DNA from: Sinorhizobium terangae | GTDB taxonomy: Bacteria; Pseudomonadota; Alphaproteobacteria; Rhizobiales; Rhizobiaceae | Assembly (NCBI RefSeq): GCF_029714365.1 | Contig: NZ_CP121659.1 | Location: 2,958,501-3,022,500 of the forward strand | Length of the DNA stretch: 64,000 bases | Direction: 5' to 3' | Shown: positions 33,969-41,743 of the stretch, one piece after another | Position numbering within the stretch: position 1 is the first letter of the stretch | How the letters are laid out: each line of letters starts with the position of its first letter | The notes under the pieces: generated by a model | Told to the model about the DNA's origin: nothing | Databases searched by the model: none | Seen by the model: the letters and a program-made list of their open reading frames with translations, nothing else | Made by a program: the position numbers and the translations under genes

Positions 33969-34021
33969 GGCCGGAAACGGTGATCGTCCGGATTTCACCC
34001 ACCGTTTCCGGCCCTTTTTTC
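33969..34021 (+). terminator. Strong orphan rho-independent terminator
   Basis: A 14-bp perfect stem (GGCCGGAAACGGTG / CACCGTTTCCGGCC) with a 17-base loop, followed by CTTTTTT. It points rightward, yet the gene to its left (ibpA) is transcribed leftward and the next rightward gene starts at 34146. Something transcribed rightward across about 33830-33968 must use it; no reading frame there looks coding. Confidence 0.75.
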
Positions 34022-34145
34022 TTTGACGCGCTTGAGGCCACCGCCTATCCCTCAGAAGACGCGGGTGTTTGGCGGAACGCTTTCATTGTTCCCCTGTCCA
34101 CGCCAAGGATTTCAACGCGCTTTAGATCTCGGGCCGTCGCTCTTC

Positions 34146-35132
34146 ATGACCATCCTCTATTCGATACCGGACAACCCGATACCGGGCAAATATGCGGCAG
34201 GCTTCTTCGATGGGGTCGGCAACCGCAAGATTCGCTATGCGGTTTTCAAGACGGAAGTCTCGGTTGCCCGCGGCACCATCGTGCTGCTGCCGGGCCGCAA
34301 CGAGGCGATCGAGAAGTATTTCGAGACAATCGCTGATCTCATCGCCGCCGGTTTCTGGGTCGCCACCTTCGACTGGCGCGGCCAGGGCGGCTCCGAGCGC
34401 TTGCTGCGCCACCCCGGTCGCGGCCATGTCGCTCATTTCACCGACTACGAGCGCGATCTCATGATCTTCCTCGAGGAGATCGTCCTGCCCGACACCCGCC
34501 TGCCCTTCTCCATCGTCGCCCACTCTATGGGCGCGCTGGTGGCGCTGTCGCTGGCGCCGATGCTCGCGAGCCGGATCGACCGCATGGTGCTGCTTGCGCC
34601 CTTTGTCGGCCTCGGCGGCCAGGCCATCGACCAAAAAGGCATTTTTGCGATCGCGACGATAATGGACTGGCTCGGCTTGGGAAGGCTGCCGCTCCATGGC
34701 GACAAGGGCAACCTTCCCTTCGCGAATAACGTCCTGACGGCCGACGCGCGCCGCTTTGCGCGCAACCAGGCGCTGACCGATGCCTACCCGCAATTGCGGG
34801 TGGGACCACCAACCGCCCGATGGCTGCACGAGACCTTCCAGGCAATGCGGCGCGTCCTGCGCCGCGCGCATCTGACGCAGGTCAGCGTGCCGACCATCAT
34901 CCTGGCGCCGACAGCCGACCGCCTCGTGCCGCATCTTGCCGTGGAATTCCTGGCGCGCAATTTCCGCGCCGGGCACATGATCCCGATCGACGGCGCGCGT
35001 CACGAGCTTTTCCAGGAAGCCGACCGTTATCGTGCCCAGGCGATGGCTGCAATTTTCGCGTTCCTGCCCGGATTCGAGAACGCCGGCCAGGCGCCCCACC
35101 AATTCGAGGAAAGCTTAGTTCCCACTGCATGA
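34146..35132 (+). CDS. Alpha/beta hydrolase, lysophospholipase-like
   Basis: 328 residues of the PldB/serine-aminopeptidase S33 group. The nucleophile elbow is VAHSMGAL with S127; the acid is likely Asp in APTADRLVP and the base His in DGARHELFQE. FDWRGQGGSERL is the usual oxyanion-side block. Relatives hydrolyse lysophospholipids or monoacylglycerols; the true substrate is not readable. ATG 34146 gives the family N-terminus. The last codons and the TGA stop lie within a RIME-type repeat. Confidence 0.82.
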   Translation: MTILYSIPDNPIPGKYAAGFFDGVGNRKIRYAVFKTEVSVARGTIVLLPGRNEAIEKYFETIADLIAAGFWVATFDWRGQGGSERLLRHPGRGHVAHFTDYERDLMIFLEEIVLPDTRLPFSIVAHSMGALVALSLAPMLASRIDRMVLLAPFVGLGGQAIDQKGIFAIATIMDWLGLGRLPLHGDKGNLPFANNVLTADARRFARNQALTDAYPQLRVGPPTARWLHETFQAMRRVLRRAHLTQVSVPTIILAPTADRLVPHLAVEFLARNFRAGHMIPIDGARHELFQEADRYRAQAMAAIFAFLPGFENAGQAPHQFEESLVPTA

Positions 35133-35228
35133 TTCCTTAGATCGGAATCGATTCGAGGACAAAATCATGCAGCAATTTAAAGTGCTACAGCGAACTCAGC
35201 GCGTCCCGTCGGACGCGCTGAGTTGCAG
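35125..35228 (+). repeat. RIME-type repeat, copy 4, overlapping two gene ends
   Basis: A well-preserved element from CTGCATGATTCC through AAAGTGCTACAGC to the palindrome CAGCGCGTCC / GGACGCGCTG. The hydrolase stop (35130-35132) and the stop of the convergent hisN (35196) both fall inside it, so the insertion set both C-termini. Confidence 0.85.
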
Positions 35229-35990
35229 TATTTTCAGCGCCTGCGCGTGGATCTCGCGGCTGCCGGCGGCGATGATCTCGCCGCCCATTTCCGCCGCGCC
35301 GCCCTGCCAATTGGTGACAATGCCGCCAGCCTGTTCGATCAGCGGAATGAGACCGCCGACGTCGTAGGGCTTCAATCCGCATTCGATCACAAGGTCGACG
35401 TGGCCGGATGCGAGAAGCGCGAAGGCGTAGCAGTCGCAACCATAGCGGAAGAGCCGCACCTTGGCCTGCAATGCCTCGAAGCGCTCCTTGAGATCGCCGG
35501 TATAGAGATGCGGCGAGGTGGTGAACAGCACCGCTTCCGAGAGCGCGTCGCAGGCACGCGTGGAAAGCACCTTCTCGCCATCGGGACCGCGATAGGTCGC
35601 CTTCTCGCCGTCGGCAAAATAGCGTTCGCCGGTAAACGGCTGGTCCATCAGCCCCATCACGGCCTTGCCGTTGCGGTAGAGACCGATCAGCGTTCCCCAG
35701 ACGGGAAGCCCGGAAATGAAGGCGCGCGTCCCGTCGATCGGATCGATCACCCAGACATGTTCGCGGTCGAGACCGACATTGCCGTGCTCCTCGCCCAAAA
35801 TGCCGTGCTGTGGAAACGTATCTTCGATCAACGCGCGGATTGCCGCCTCGGCCGACCTGTCCGCCTCCGTGACGGGGTCGAACCCGCCTTCCAGTTTGTT
35901 GACGACGCTGGCGCCGGTCCGGAAAAGCGGCATTGTCTCCGCTTTGGCAGCGTCGGCGAGGCGGTCGAAAAAGGTGCGGTCCGGCAACAT
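35196..35990 (-). CDS. hisN: Histidinol-phosphatase (inositol monophosphatase family)
   Basis: 264 residues. A Mg-dependent phosphatase with metal motifs GEEHG (about 66-70) and WVIDPIDGTRAF (about 80-91), plus the C-terminal CGLKPYDVGGLIPLIEQAGG block. The HisN subgroup of this family dephosphorylates histidinol phosphate in histidine synthesis in actinobacteria and alphaproteobacteria. I favour that role over inositol phosphatase because of the GTRAFISG sequence. The last ten or so residues are encoded by a RIME repeat and are not part of the family fold. Confidence 0.85.
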   Translation of the reverse strand: MLPDRTFFDRLADAAKAETMPLFRTGASVVNKLEGGFDPVTEADRSAEAAIRALIEDTFPQHGILGEEHGNVGLDREHVWVIDPIDGTRAFISGLPVWGTLIGLYRNGKAVMGLMDQPFTGERYFADGEKATYRGPDGEKVLSTRACDALSEAVLFTTSPHLYTGDLKERFEALQAKVRLFRYGCDCYAFALLASGHVDLVIECGLKPYDVGGLIPLIEQAGGIVTNWQGGAAEMGGEIIAAGSREIHAQALKILQLSASDGTR

Positions 35991-36170
35991 GTCGCTCTCT
36001 CGAAGAAAGTATGGGGAAGGGGAACCCTGATTAGACGAATTTGATCGAAAGGCAAGAATGCCGGAATTCGCGCAAATGGAAGCCGGGAGCGGAGGCTCGA
36101 AACGTTCCGCATCGCACCGTCGGTTTCAGGAAATTCCCGCTGCGCCTGCGAAAGTTTTCACCCTCAAAAC

Positions 36171-36199
36171 TTGACATTTGTGCAGCGCAACAATAGAGT
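36171..36199 (+). promoter_or_regulatory. Sigma-70-type promoter of a small RNA
   Basis: TTGACA (36171-36176), 17-base spacer, TAGAGT (36194-36199). This is the best consensus promoter in the window and leads straight into a short terminated transcript. Confidence 0.75.
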
Positions 36200-36205
36200 G
36201 TTTAA

Positions 36206-36284
36206 GCAGTCACCCATGGCTGCAAATACCCTCCTTGGGTGTTTCCTCCCTAGACTTGACCGCGCCGCTGGCGCGGTTCTTTTT
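36206..36284 (+). ncRNA. mmgR: Small trans-acting RNA, probably MmgR/alpha-r8
   Basis: About 80 nt from the predicted start to the T-tract. Hairpin 1 pairs CACCCATGG with CCTTGGGTG (one mismatch). A single-stranded pyrimidine-rich segment, UUUCCUCCCU, follows; it is complementary to ribosome-binding sites. The 3' hairpin is ACCGCGCC-GCT-GGCGCGGT followed by TTCTTTTT. It lies between hisN and an N-formylglutamate amidohydrolase gene, antisense to neither. The architecture is that of rhizobial Hfq-binding sRNAs. Size and setting fit Sinorhizobium MmgR, which limits polyhydroxybutyrate storage. That name is from memory and unverified; the existence of an sRNA is much surer than its identity. Confidence 0.7.
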
Positions 36285-36301
36285 GAGAGCGCCGGGCCGC
36301 G

Positions 36302-37183
36302 CTATTCCGCCGCGAGCGGCAGATAGGCGCCATATTCCTCGACATGTTGCGCAAGTGCGGCGATAAACGTCGTGAGGTCGGCCGTCAGCGCGGCAAATCC
36401 GGGCTTTTTGACGAGGGTCACCTCGTCGACATAGAGGCTCCGGTTGATTTCGATCTGGAGCGCGTGCAATCCGCGTGTCGGCCGGCCGTAATGCTCGGTG
36501 ATGAAGCCGCCGGCATAGGGCTTGTTGCGGGCGACCACGTAACCAAGCTGTTCGAGCAGGCCGACAGCGGTGCGTGACAACTCCGCCGCCGCACTGGTGC
36601 CATACCGGTCGCCGACGATGAAGTCCGGCCGACGGCTGCTGCCGGGAAGATGGACGTTGCCCGGCATCGAATGGCAATCGATCAGGACCGACATCCCGAA
36701 CTGCACATGGGTGCGGGCGATCAGCTTCCTGAGCGTCGCGTGATAGGGCTTGTAGATCGTCTCGATGCGTCCCAGCGCTTCCTCGACCGGAAACCGGCCA
36801 CGATAGATCTCCATATTCTCGGCGACAAGGCGCGGCACGGTTCCAAGACCGCCGGCGACCCGCATGGAGCTTATGTTGGCATGCGGCGGCAACTGCCCTT
36901 CGAACATGCGCGGATCGAGTTCGTAGGGTTCACGGTTGACATCGAGAAAGGCGCGCGGGAAATGGGCGCGAAGCAGCGGCGCGCCCAGAAAGGTCGCGTT
37001 CTGAAACAGCTCATCGACGAAGTGATCTTCCGAACGGCGGATCGAATGCGCATCGAGCCGCGATTGATCAAGAAAGGACTGCGGATAGAACTGGCCGCTA
37101 TGCGGGGAATTGAACACAAAGGGGATCCGCTGACTTGCGGGTTCCAGGACCTCGAAAAACTCCCGCTCGACTGCTTCCCCCAT
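36302..37183 (-). CDS. N-formylglutamate amidohydrolase family protein (second copy)
   Basis: 293 residues. NSPHSGQFYP near residue 25 is the classic FGase opening. DVNREPYELDPRMF, the zinc-region LIDCHSMPG and LQIEINRSLYVDE follow. It is closer to canonical HutG-type enzymes than the copy at 590-1384. No hut operon is adjacent. ATG 37183 follows AAAGGGTTGCG; an in-frame ATG at 37201 would add six residues. It is divergent from cpdR. Confidence 0.87.
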   Translation of the reverse strand: MGEAVEREFFEVLEPASQRIPFVFNSPHSGQFYPQSFLDQSRLDAHSIRRSEDHFVDELFQNATFLGAPLLRAHFPRAFLDVNREPYELDPRMFEGQLPPHANISSMRVAGGLGTVPRLVAENMEIYRGRFPVEEALGRIETIYKPYHATLRKLIARTHVQFGMSVLIDCHSMPGNVHLPGSSRRPDFIVGDRYGTSAAAELSRTAVGLLEQLGYVVARNKPYAGGFITEHYGRPTRGLHALQIEINRSLYVDEVTLVKKPGFAALTADLTTFIAALAQHVEEYGAYLPLAAE

Positions 37184-37375
37184 CGCAACCCTTTTTACCA
37201 TGTCCGGATCTTGCTGTTCGGATCATGTTGCCAGTTGGTCGCCTCTGTGTCCATAGTGACGTCTCGCTGGTACCTGGGCATTGTTATGCCCTGTTCACCA
37301 GATATTTACCATGTTGCGGTCTGCTGAGCTGCCGCACTCCACAAGCATCGAAAAGAAGTAGCCACGGCCGAATAC

Positions 37376-37738
37376 ATGACTGCGAAAATCCTCCTTGCCG
37401 AAGACGATAACGATATGCGCCGCTTCCTCGTGAAGGCGCTGGAAAAGGCTGGCTATAAGGTCCTGTCCTATGACAATGGCGCCAGCGCCTATGACCGGCT
37501 TCGCGAAGAACCCTTTTCGCTTCTCTTGACCGACATCGTCATGCCGGAGATGGACGGCATCGAACTCGCCCGCCGCGCGACCGAACTCGACCCGGACCTC
37601 AAGGTGATGTTCATCACCGGCTTTGCCGCGGTGGCGCTGAACCCCGATTCGAAGGCGCCGAAGGATGCCAAGGTCCTTTCCAAGCCCTTCCACCTGCGCG
37701 ACCTCGTCAACGAGGTCAACAAGATGCTGGCCGCCTGA
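37376..37738 (+). CDS. cpdR: Single-domain response regulator CpdR
   Basis: 120 residues, a receiver domain only. The phospho-acceptor is D53 in LLLTDIVMPEMDGIELARRA, the switch Thr is in MFITGFAAVAL, and the Lys in VLSKPFHLRDLV. The long MFITGFAAVALN and APKDAKVLSKPFHL blocks match Caulobacter CpdR. CpdR sends ClpXP protease to the cell pole and controls cell-cycle protein turnover; it is dephosphorylated when the CckA-ChpT relay is off. The Sinorhizobium orthologue CpdR1 is needed for bacteroid development. It is transcribed alone and followed by a RIME repeat and a terminator. Confidence 0.93.
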   Translation: MTAKILLAEDDNDMRRFLVKALEKAGYKVLSYDNGASAYDRLREEPFSLLLTDIVMPEMDGIELARRATELDPDLKVMFITGFAAVALNPDSKAPKDAKVLSKPFHLRDLVNEVNKMLAA

Positions 37739-37751
37739 CGGCGCCTTGCTA

Positions 37752-37860
37752 CTGCATGATCCTTAAATCGGAATCGATTTAAGGACAAAATCATGCAGCA
37801 AATCAGCAATTCAAAGTGCTGCAGCGACCTTTGCGCGTCCGATTGGACGCGCGGCGCTGG
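37752..37860 (+). repeat. RIME-type repeat, copy 5
   Basis: The best preserved element: CTGCATGATCC, TTAAATCGGAATCGATTTAA, AAATCATGCAG, AAAGTGCTGCAGC, then GCGCGTCC-GATT-GGACGCGC. It begins 14 bp after the cpdR stop. Confidence 0.88.
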
Positions 37861-37920
37861 AGGACGGCCCTGTTGAAATTGTTGGCCCCGCCAACTCCGC
37901 GCGGGTGCACATTGCTTCGA

Positions 37921-37957
37921 GGCTGCGGCCGATCCGTGCTGATCGGCCGCAGCCTTT
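37921..37957 (+). terminator. Rho-independent terminator downstream of cpdR
   Basis: A 14-bp perfect stem (GGCTGCGGCCGATC / GATCGGCCGCAGCC) with a six-base loop and a TTTG tract. The RIME copy now separates it from cpdR by about 180 bp. Confidence 0.85.
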
Positions 37958-38079
37958 GTCATTTCAATAATTTATCGGAAGATTCCGCTCGGCCGAGGCA
38001 TCCGGCGAAGGTGTTTCGCTGAGAAATGCGGTCAGTGAACATCTCCGAAATTTCTGTCAAAAAACCTTCGAAAAGCCTA

Positions 38080-38108
38080 TTGACGCGGACGAGGGTTTTG
38101 TGGTCTAT
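38080..38108 (+). promoter_or_regulatory. Promoter of tRNA-Val
   Basis: TTGACG (38080-38085), 17-base spacer, GTCTAT (38103-38108), 15 bp before the tRNA 5' end. Confidence 0.7.
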
Positions 38109-38122
38109 GCGCCGCATCGGAT

Positions 38123-38197
<75 letters not shown>

Positions 38198-38215
38198 TCC
38201 AAGTTTCTGATGTTG

Positions 38216-38247
38216 AAGGCCTTTCGAGAAATCGAGAGGCCTTTTTA
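38216..38247 (+). terminator. Rho-independent terminator of tRNA-Val
   Basis: AGGCCTTTCGA pairs with TCGAGAGGCCT (one wobble) around GAAA, followed by TTTTTA. Confidence 0.88.
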
Positions 38248-38259
38248 CTTGGTGCCCCT

Positions 38260-38362
38260 TACAGCGCCGTGCGTCCTTTAGGACGCACAAAGGACGCTGT
38301 AACTTTCTGATTCCACGCATCGTGCTTTCCGAAAATCGGGTCCGATCTTCGGGCCGATGCGG
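38260..38362 (-). repeat. RIME2-like repeat, copy 6
   Basis: Palindromes TGCGTCC-TTTA-GGACGCA and CGAAAATCGGGTCCGATCTTCG joined by GATTCCACGCATCGTGC. Nearly identical to the copy at 45799-45904 and inverted relative to 39108-39212. Confidence 0.85.
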
Positions 38363-38628
38363 TAGGTTCACTGAACCTCCTACAAAGGCATTGGCGATGA
38401 GCCGAGCCGCTTTCCGCCAGGCAGATGTGGAACGGTTTTATCCGCGCCGCACCCTTGTCGGCACGATCTTGTCGGCCTTCTCCTCAGAGGACGTTGCGAC
38501 GCCTGCACTGGTAGGGACGGGAAGAGAATTGAGACGACTGACGATGCATGTCACGCTCTCGTCATCATCGCTGGTTATACAGGTCGCATCTCGCCATTGA
38601 CCACGGATGTACTGGCAATGGCTCTAGG

Positions 38629-38656
38629 AAGGTCGGGTATGCCCCGGCCTTTTTTG
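38629..38656 (+). terminator. Orphan rho-independent terminator in the gap
   Basis: AAGGTCGGG pairs with CCCGGCCTT, followed by TTTT. No upstream gene on this strand is evident; it may close a small RNA or belong to a lost gene. Confidence 0.65.
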
Positions 38657-38679
38657 TTTGCGAGCCTTTCCTCCGTCCT

Positions 38680-38738
38680 TACAGCGCCGCTCGTCGAACC
38701 AGACGCGCAAAGGTCGCTGTATTTTGAGTTTCTGCAGG
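38680..38738 (-). repeat. RIME-type repeat fragment, copy 7
   Basis: Only the GC palindrome half is preserved (ACAGCGCCG... CAGACGCGCAAAGGTCGCTGT), with a degenerate TTTCTGCAGGCA end. Confidence 0.65.
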
Positions 38739-39107
38739 CAGTAGCGGGCCAGATCTCTCCTCCATAATTCTCACTCGAGACGGTAATCCTGCGCCGGATC
38801 CATCGCAAGGCACCGCCGACCCGTCTGACCGCTCGCAGATTGAAAGCGAGCCATACTTAGAAGGCAGGCGGCCGCCCTTTGCCAACCAATTGGGCATTTC
38901 GGATTTTGCTTTATTTTTGAGCAGATATGAATTATACGACAGTTATGCGATGCGGTCCCTCCCAAGCGCATCGCCGGGTTCGCGTACCGATATAGCCTGT
39001 CGCTGATGCATCGGCGCCAGGCTTTCTTTTTCGGCCACCGATGCGCGGATTCGCAAAAACGCCACAGACCAGCAGATCTCCGTTTTGCTTCACTTTCGAC
39101 CGGCGCT

Positions 39108-39212
39108 AGCGCATCGGCCCGAAAATCGGACCCGATTTTCGGAAAGCACGATGCGTGGAATCAAAGAGTTACAGTGTCCCTTGCGCGTCCCAAAGGACGC
39201 ACGGCGCTGTAG
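39108..39212 (+). repeat. RIME2-like repeat, copy 8
   Basis: Starts AGCGCATCGGCCC and includes CGAAAATCGGACCCGATTTTCG. It ends with the GCGCGTCCCAAAGGACGCAC palindrome and GGCGCTGTAG. It is the left bracket of the sugar operon, in the opposite orientation to 45799-45904. Confidence 0.85.
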
Positions 39213-39285
39213 CGGCGATTGTCCATCTCCTCCGCCGGCCTTGGGCGTTGAACCAACCAGCCCGTTCCAAGCGATCAGGTCCATT

Positions 39286-39321
39286 CCAAAACGTTTCGGC
39301 TTGACTCCCAAAACGTTTTGG
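39286..39321. promoter_or_regulatory. Tandem LacI-type operators
   Basis: CCAAAACGTTTCGG (39286-39299) and the perfect palindrome CCAAAACGTTTTGG (39308-39321). Both have the CG centre of LacI-family sites and are spaced 22 bp centre to centre, two DNA turns, just before the lacI-type gene. Autoregulation is likely. Confidence 0.8.
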
Positions 39322-39350
39322 AGAATTCTCTCCGATAGGGAGTGAAAGCA

Positions 39351-40355
39351 TTGGCCAATCTGAAACAGCTCGCGCAATCGCTTGGACTGTCGATCACGAC
39401 GGTTTCCCGTGCGCTGGACGGCTATTCCGATGTCTCTGCCGCCACCCGCGAGCGGGTGCGCGAGGCCGCGGAGAAGGCAGGATACCGGCCGAATGCATCT
39501 GCCCGCAGGCTCCGCAAGCAACGTGCCGAATTGGTCGCCGTCACACTGCCGAGTGACCCCGGCCATATCGGCCCGCCGCACTTTCTCGACATGCTTTCCG
39601 GCTGTGCCGAACATCTGGCGAGCGCAGGCCTGAACCTCGTCATCGCACCCGTTCCGCGCGGCGAGAGCGAAGTAGAAATCTGCCGCCGCTTTGTCGATGG
39701 CCGGCGTGTCGACGCCATGCTCCTGGTGCGCACCAAGCGGCGCGACGAGCGCGTCGAGTTCCTGCAGTCGCGCGGCATCCCCTTCGTCACCAATGGCCGC
39801 ACCGAAAGCCTTGAGCCGCACCCCTATATCGATGGCGACGGCTTTGCCGGGTTCCTTGCCGCGACCCGGCGTTTCCAGGCCACCGGCCACCGCCGCATCG
39901 GCCATATCGCCGGCCCGCAGGAATATTACTTCGCGCATGTGCGCCGCATGGGCTGGCAGGCGGCCATGGACGATGCAGGCCTCGAATCCGACCTCTGCGC
40001 CGAGGGCGCGCCGACCGAACAGGGGGGCTACCTCGCGGCCCTTGAGCTGCTCCGCCGTCCTTCGAGGCCGACCGCGCTCGTCTGCGCCACCGACGAAATG
40101 GCGATCGGCGCGCTCAGGGCATTGCGCGAGATCGACGGCGGCGATCACATCAGCGTCGTTGGACACGACGATCTGCCGATCGGTGCCTATACGAGCCCGT
40201 CGCTTTCGACCATGCGCATGACCGGCGAGAACCTTGGGGCGAGCTTCGCCTCACTGCTGCTTCGTGCCATCGCGGGCGAACCGGCGGCTGAGCTCCAGGA
40301 GCTTCACGCGATCGAATTCGTCGACCGCGACAGCCACCGACGCCCGCGCGGGTGA
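39351..40355 (+). CDS. LacI-family transcriptional regulator of the adjacent glycoside operon
   Basis: 334 residues. The N-terminal helix-turn-helix NLKQLAQSLGLSITTVSRALDGY is complete, with the hinge RPNASARRLRKQRA. The periplasmic-binding-like sensor domain (about 60-330) ends in the SVVGHDDLPIGAYTSPSLSTM block. It probably represses the operon until its sugar ligand binds. TTG 39351 lies eight bases after AGGGAG and gives a normal family start; the GTG at 39342 sits almost on top of the ribosome site. Two operators lie upstream. Confidence 0.88.
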   Translation: MANLKQLAQSLGLSITTVSRALDGYSDVSAATRERVREAAEKAGYRPNASARRLRKQRAELVAVTLPSDPGHIGPPHFLDMLSGCAEHLASAGLNLVIAPVPRGESEVEICRRFVDGRRVDAMLLVRTKRRDERVEFLQSRGIPFVTNGRTESLEPHPYIDGDGFAGFLAATRRFQATGHRRIGHIAGPQEYYFAHVRRMGWQAAMDDAGLESDLCAEGAPTEQGGYLAALELLRRPSRPTALVCATDEMAIGALRALREIDGGDHISVVGHDDLPIGAYTSPSLSTMRMTGENLGASFASLLLRAIAGEPAAELQELHAIEFVDRDSHRRPRG

Positions 40356-40402
40356 CGGCATAATCGATTCGATCACGGCCGAGAACAATGAAGGAGGAGA
40401 AG

Positions 40403-41677
40403 ATGAAACGCCTGATGTCATTCGGAATTGTGGCTTCCACCGTGCTGGCTTTTGCCTCACCGGTGCTCGCCCAGACGGTTTTTGTATCCACGCAGCTTCG
40501 TCCGATCGAAGAAGCGACCGTCGTTCGCGAGGAACTGCTGCAGGATGTCGGCGACGTCGACTACGTCGTCGAAGAGCCGCCGCAGTTCGCGGTGCGCATG
40601 GAGGCGGAGCGCCAGGCCGGCACCCGCACGGTCAGCCTCGTCGGTGCGCTGCACGGCGAGCTTTCGCCGCTCGCCGACAGGGATTCCCTTGAGCCGCTCG
40701 ACGATCTGGCCAAGACGCTCGCGGCCGGCGGCATGCCGCAATCGCTGCTCGATCTCGGCAAGCTCGGCAAATCGACCCAGCAATACATCCCGTGGATGCA
40801 GGCGACCTATGTCATGGCCGCCAAGAAGGAAGCCCTGCAGTACCTGCCTTCCGGTGCCGACGTGAATGCCCTCACCTATGACCAGCTCATAGAGTGGGGC
40901 AAGAAGATGCAGGAAGCGACCGGCCAGCCGCAGATTGGCTTCCCCGCCGGTCCGAAAGGCCTGATGGCACGCTACTTCCAGGGCTATTTCTACCCGTCCT
41001 TCACAGGCGGCGTCGTGCGCACCTTCCAGAGTGCCGACGCGGCGGCTGGCTGGGAAAAGCTGAAGGCGCTTTGGGCCTATGTGAACCCGAATTCGACCAA
41101 CTACGACTTCATGCAGGAGCCGCTGGCTGCTGGCGAGGTCATGGTCGCCTGGGATCATGTCGCGCGCCTGAAGAACGCCATCTCCGCAGCTCCGGACGAT
41201 TACGTGGTCTTCCCCGCACCGGCCGGCCCGAAGGGCCGCGGCTACATGCCGGTCGTCGCCGGTCTCGCGATCCCGAAGGGCGCACCGGACAAGGATGGCG
41301 CCACGAAGATCATCGAGCATCTGACAACGCCGGACGTCCAGCTCCTTACCGCATCGCGGGTCGGTTTCTTCCCGACGCTCAACGTAAAACTGCCTGAAGA
41401 CCTGGATCCGGGTGTCGCGCTGCTCGCCGGCGCGGTGACGGCCACGCAGGCTTCAAAGGACGCGCTGATCTCGCTTCTGCCGGTCGGCCTCGGCGACAAG
41501 GGCGGCGAATTCAACAAGGTCTACATGGACAGCTTCCAGCGCATCGTGCTGCAGAACGAGCCGATCGCCGACGTGCTCAAGACGCAGGGCGAGACCATGG
41601 CCAAACTGATGACCGACACCAAGGCGCCCTGCTGGGCACCGGACGCCAAGAGCGACGGCCCCTGCCCGGTCGAATAA
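40403..41677 (+). CDS. ABC transporter substrate-binding protein (sugar/glycoside)
   Basis: 424 residues. A signal peptide (about 1-23, cleaved after VLAQ or nearby) and a family 1 solute-binding fold, with RIGFFPTL-like and GLAIPKGAPDKDGATKIIEHL segments typical of CUT1 sugar transporters. It captures the substrate in the periplasm for the two permeases encoded downstream. ATG 40403 has a full AAGGAGGAGAAG site. Homology to known binding proteins looks distant, so the ligand is inferred from the hydrolase gene. Confidence 0.87.
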   Translation: MKRLMSFGIVASTVLAFASPVLAQTVFVSTQLRPIEEATVVREELLQDVGDVDYVVEEPPQFAVRMEAERQAGTRTVSLVGALHGELSPLADRDSLEPLDDLAKTLAAGGMPQSLLDLGKLGKSTQQYIPWMQATYVMAAKKEALQYLPSGADVNALTYDQLIEWGKKMQEATGQPQIGFPAGPKGLMARYFQGYFYPSFTGGVVRTFQSADAAAGWEKLKALWAYVNPNSTNYDFMQEPLAAGEVMVAWDHVARLKNAISAAPDDYVVFPAPAGPKGRGYMPVVAGLAIPKGAPDKDGATKIIEHLTTPDVQLLTASRVGFFPTLNVKLPEDLDPGVALLAGAVTATQASKDALISLLPVGLGDKGGEFNKVYMDSFQRIVLQNEPIADVLKTQGETMAKLMTDTKAPCWAPDAKSDGPCPVE

Positions 41678-41743
41678 TCCTCGCGAGGATGCCCGGGCGG
41701 ATTGTTCGGGCATCCTCATCGAAGTCTTCCGAGGCGGGAACCG

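Larger units (their letters stand above)
38363..39107. other. Accessory gap after tRNA-Val with no intact gene
   Basis: About 745 bp with no credible gene. A short frame at 38398 begins MSRAAFRQADVERF, which resembles the N-terminus of small proteins often encoded beside rhizobial phage-type integrases, but similarity stops there, so at best it is a decayed remnant. The gap also holds an orphan terminator, a RIME fragment, and inverted repeats such as GCGATGCG / CGCATCGC (near 38950). Base composition is more AT-rich near 38900-38935. Confidence 0.5.

Noticed and set aside
38398..38600. Small reading frame starting MSRAAFRQADVERF
   Set aside because: Only about 14 residues resemble a known family, and the rest is unrelated; it is not supportable as a real gene.
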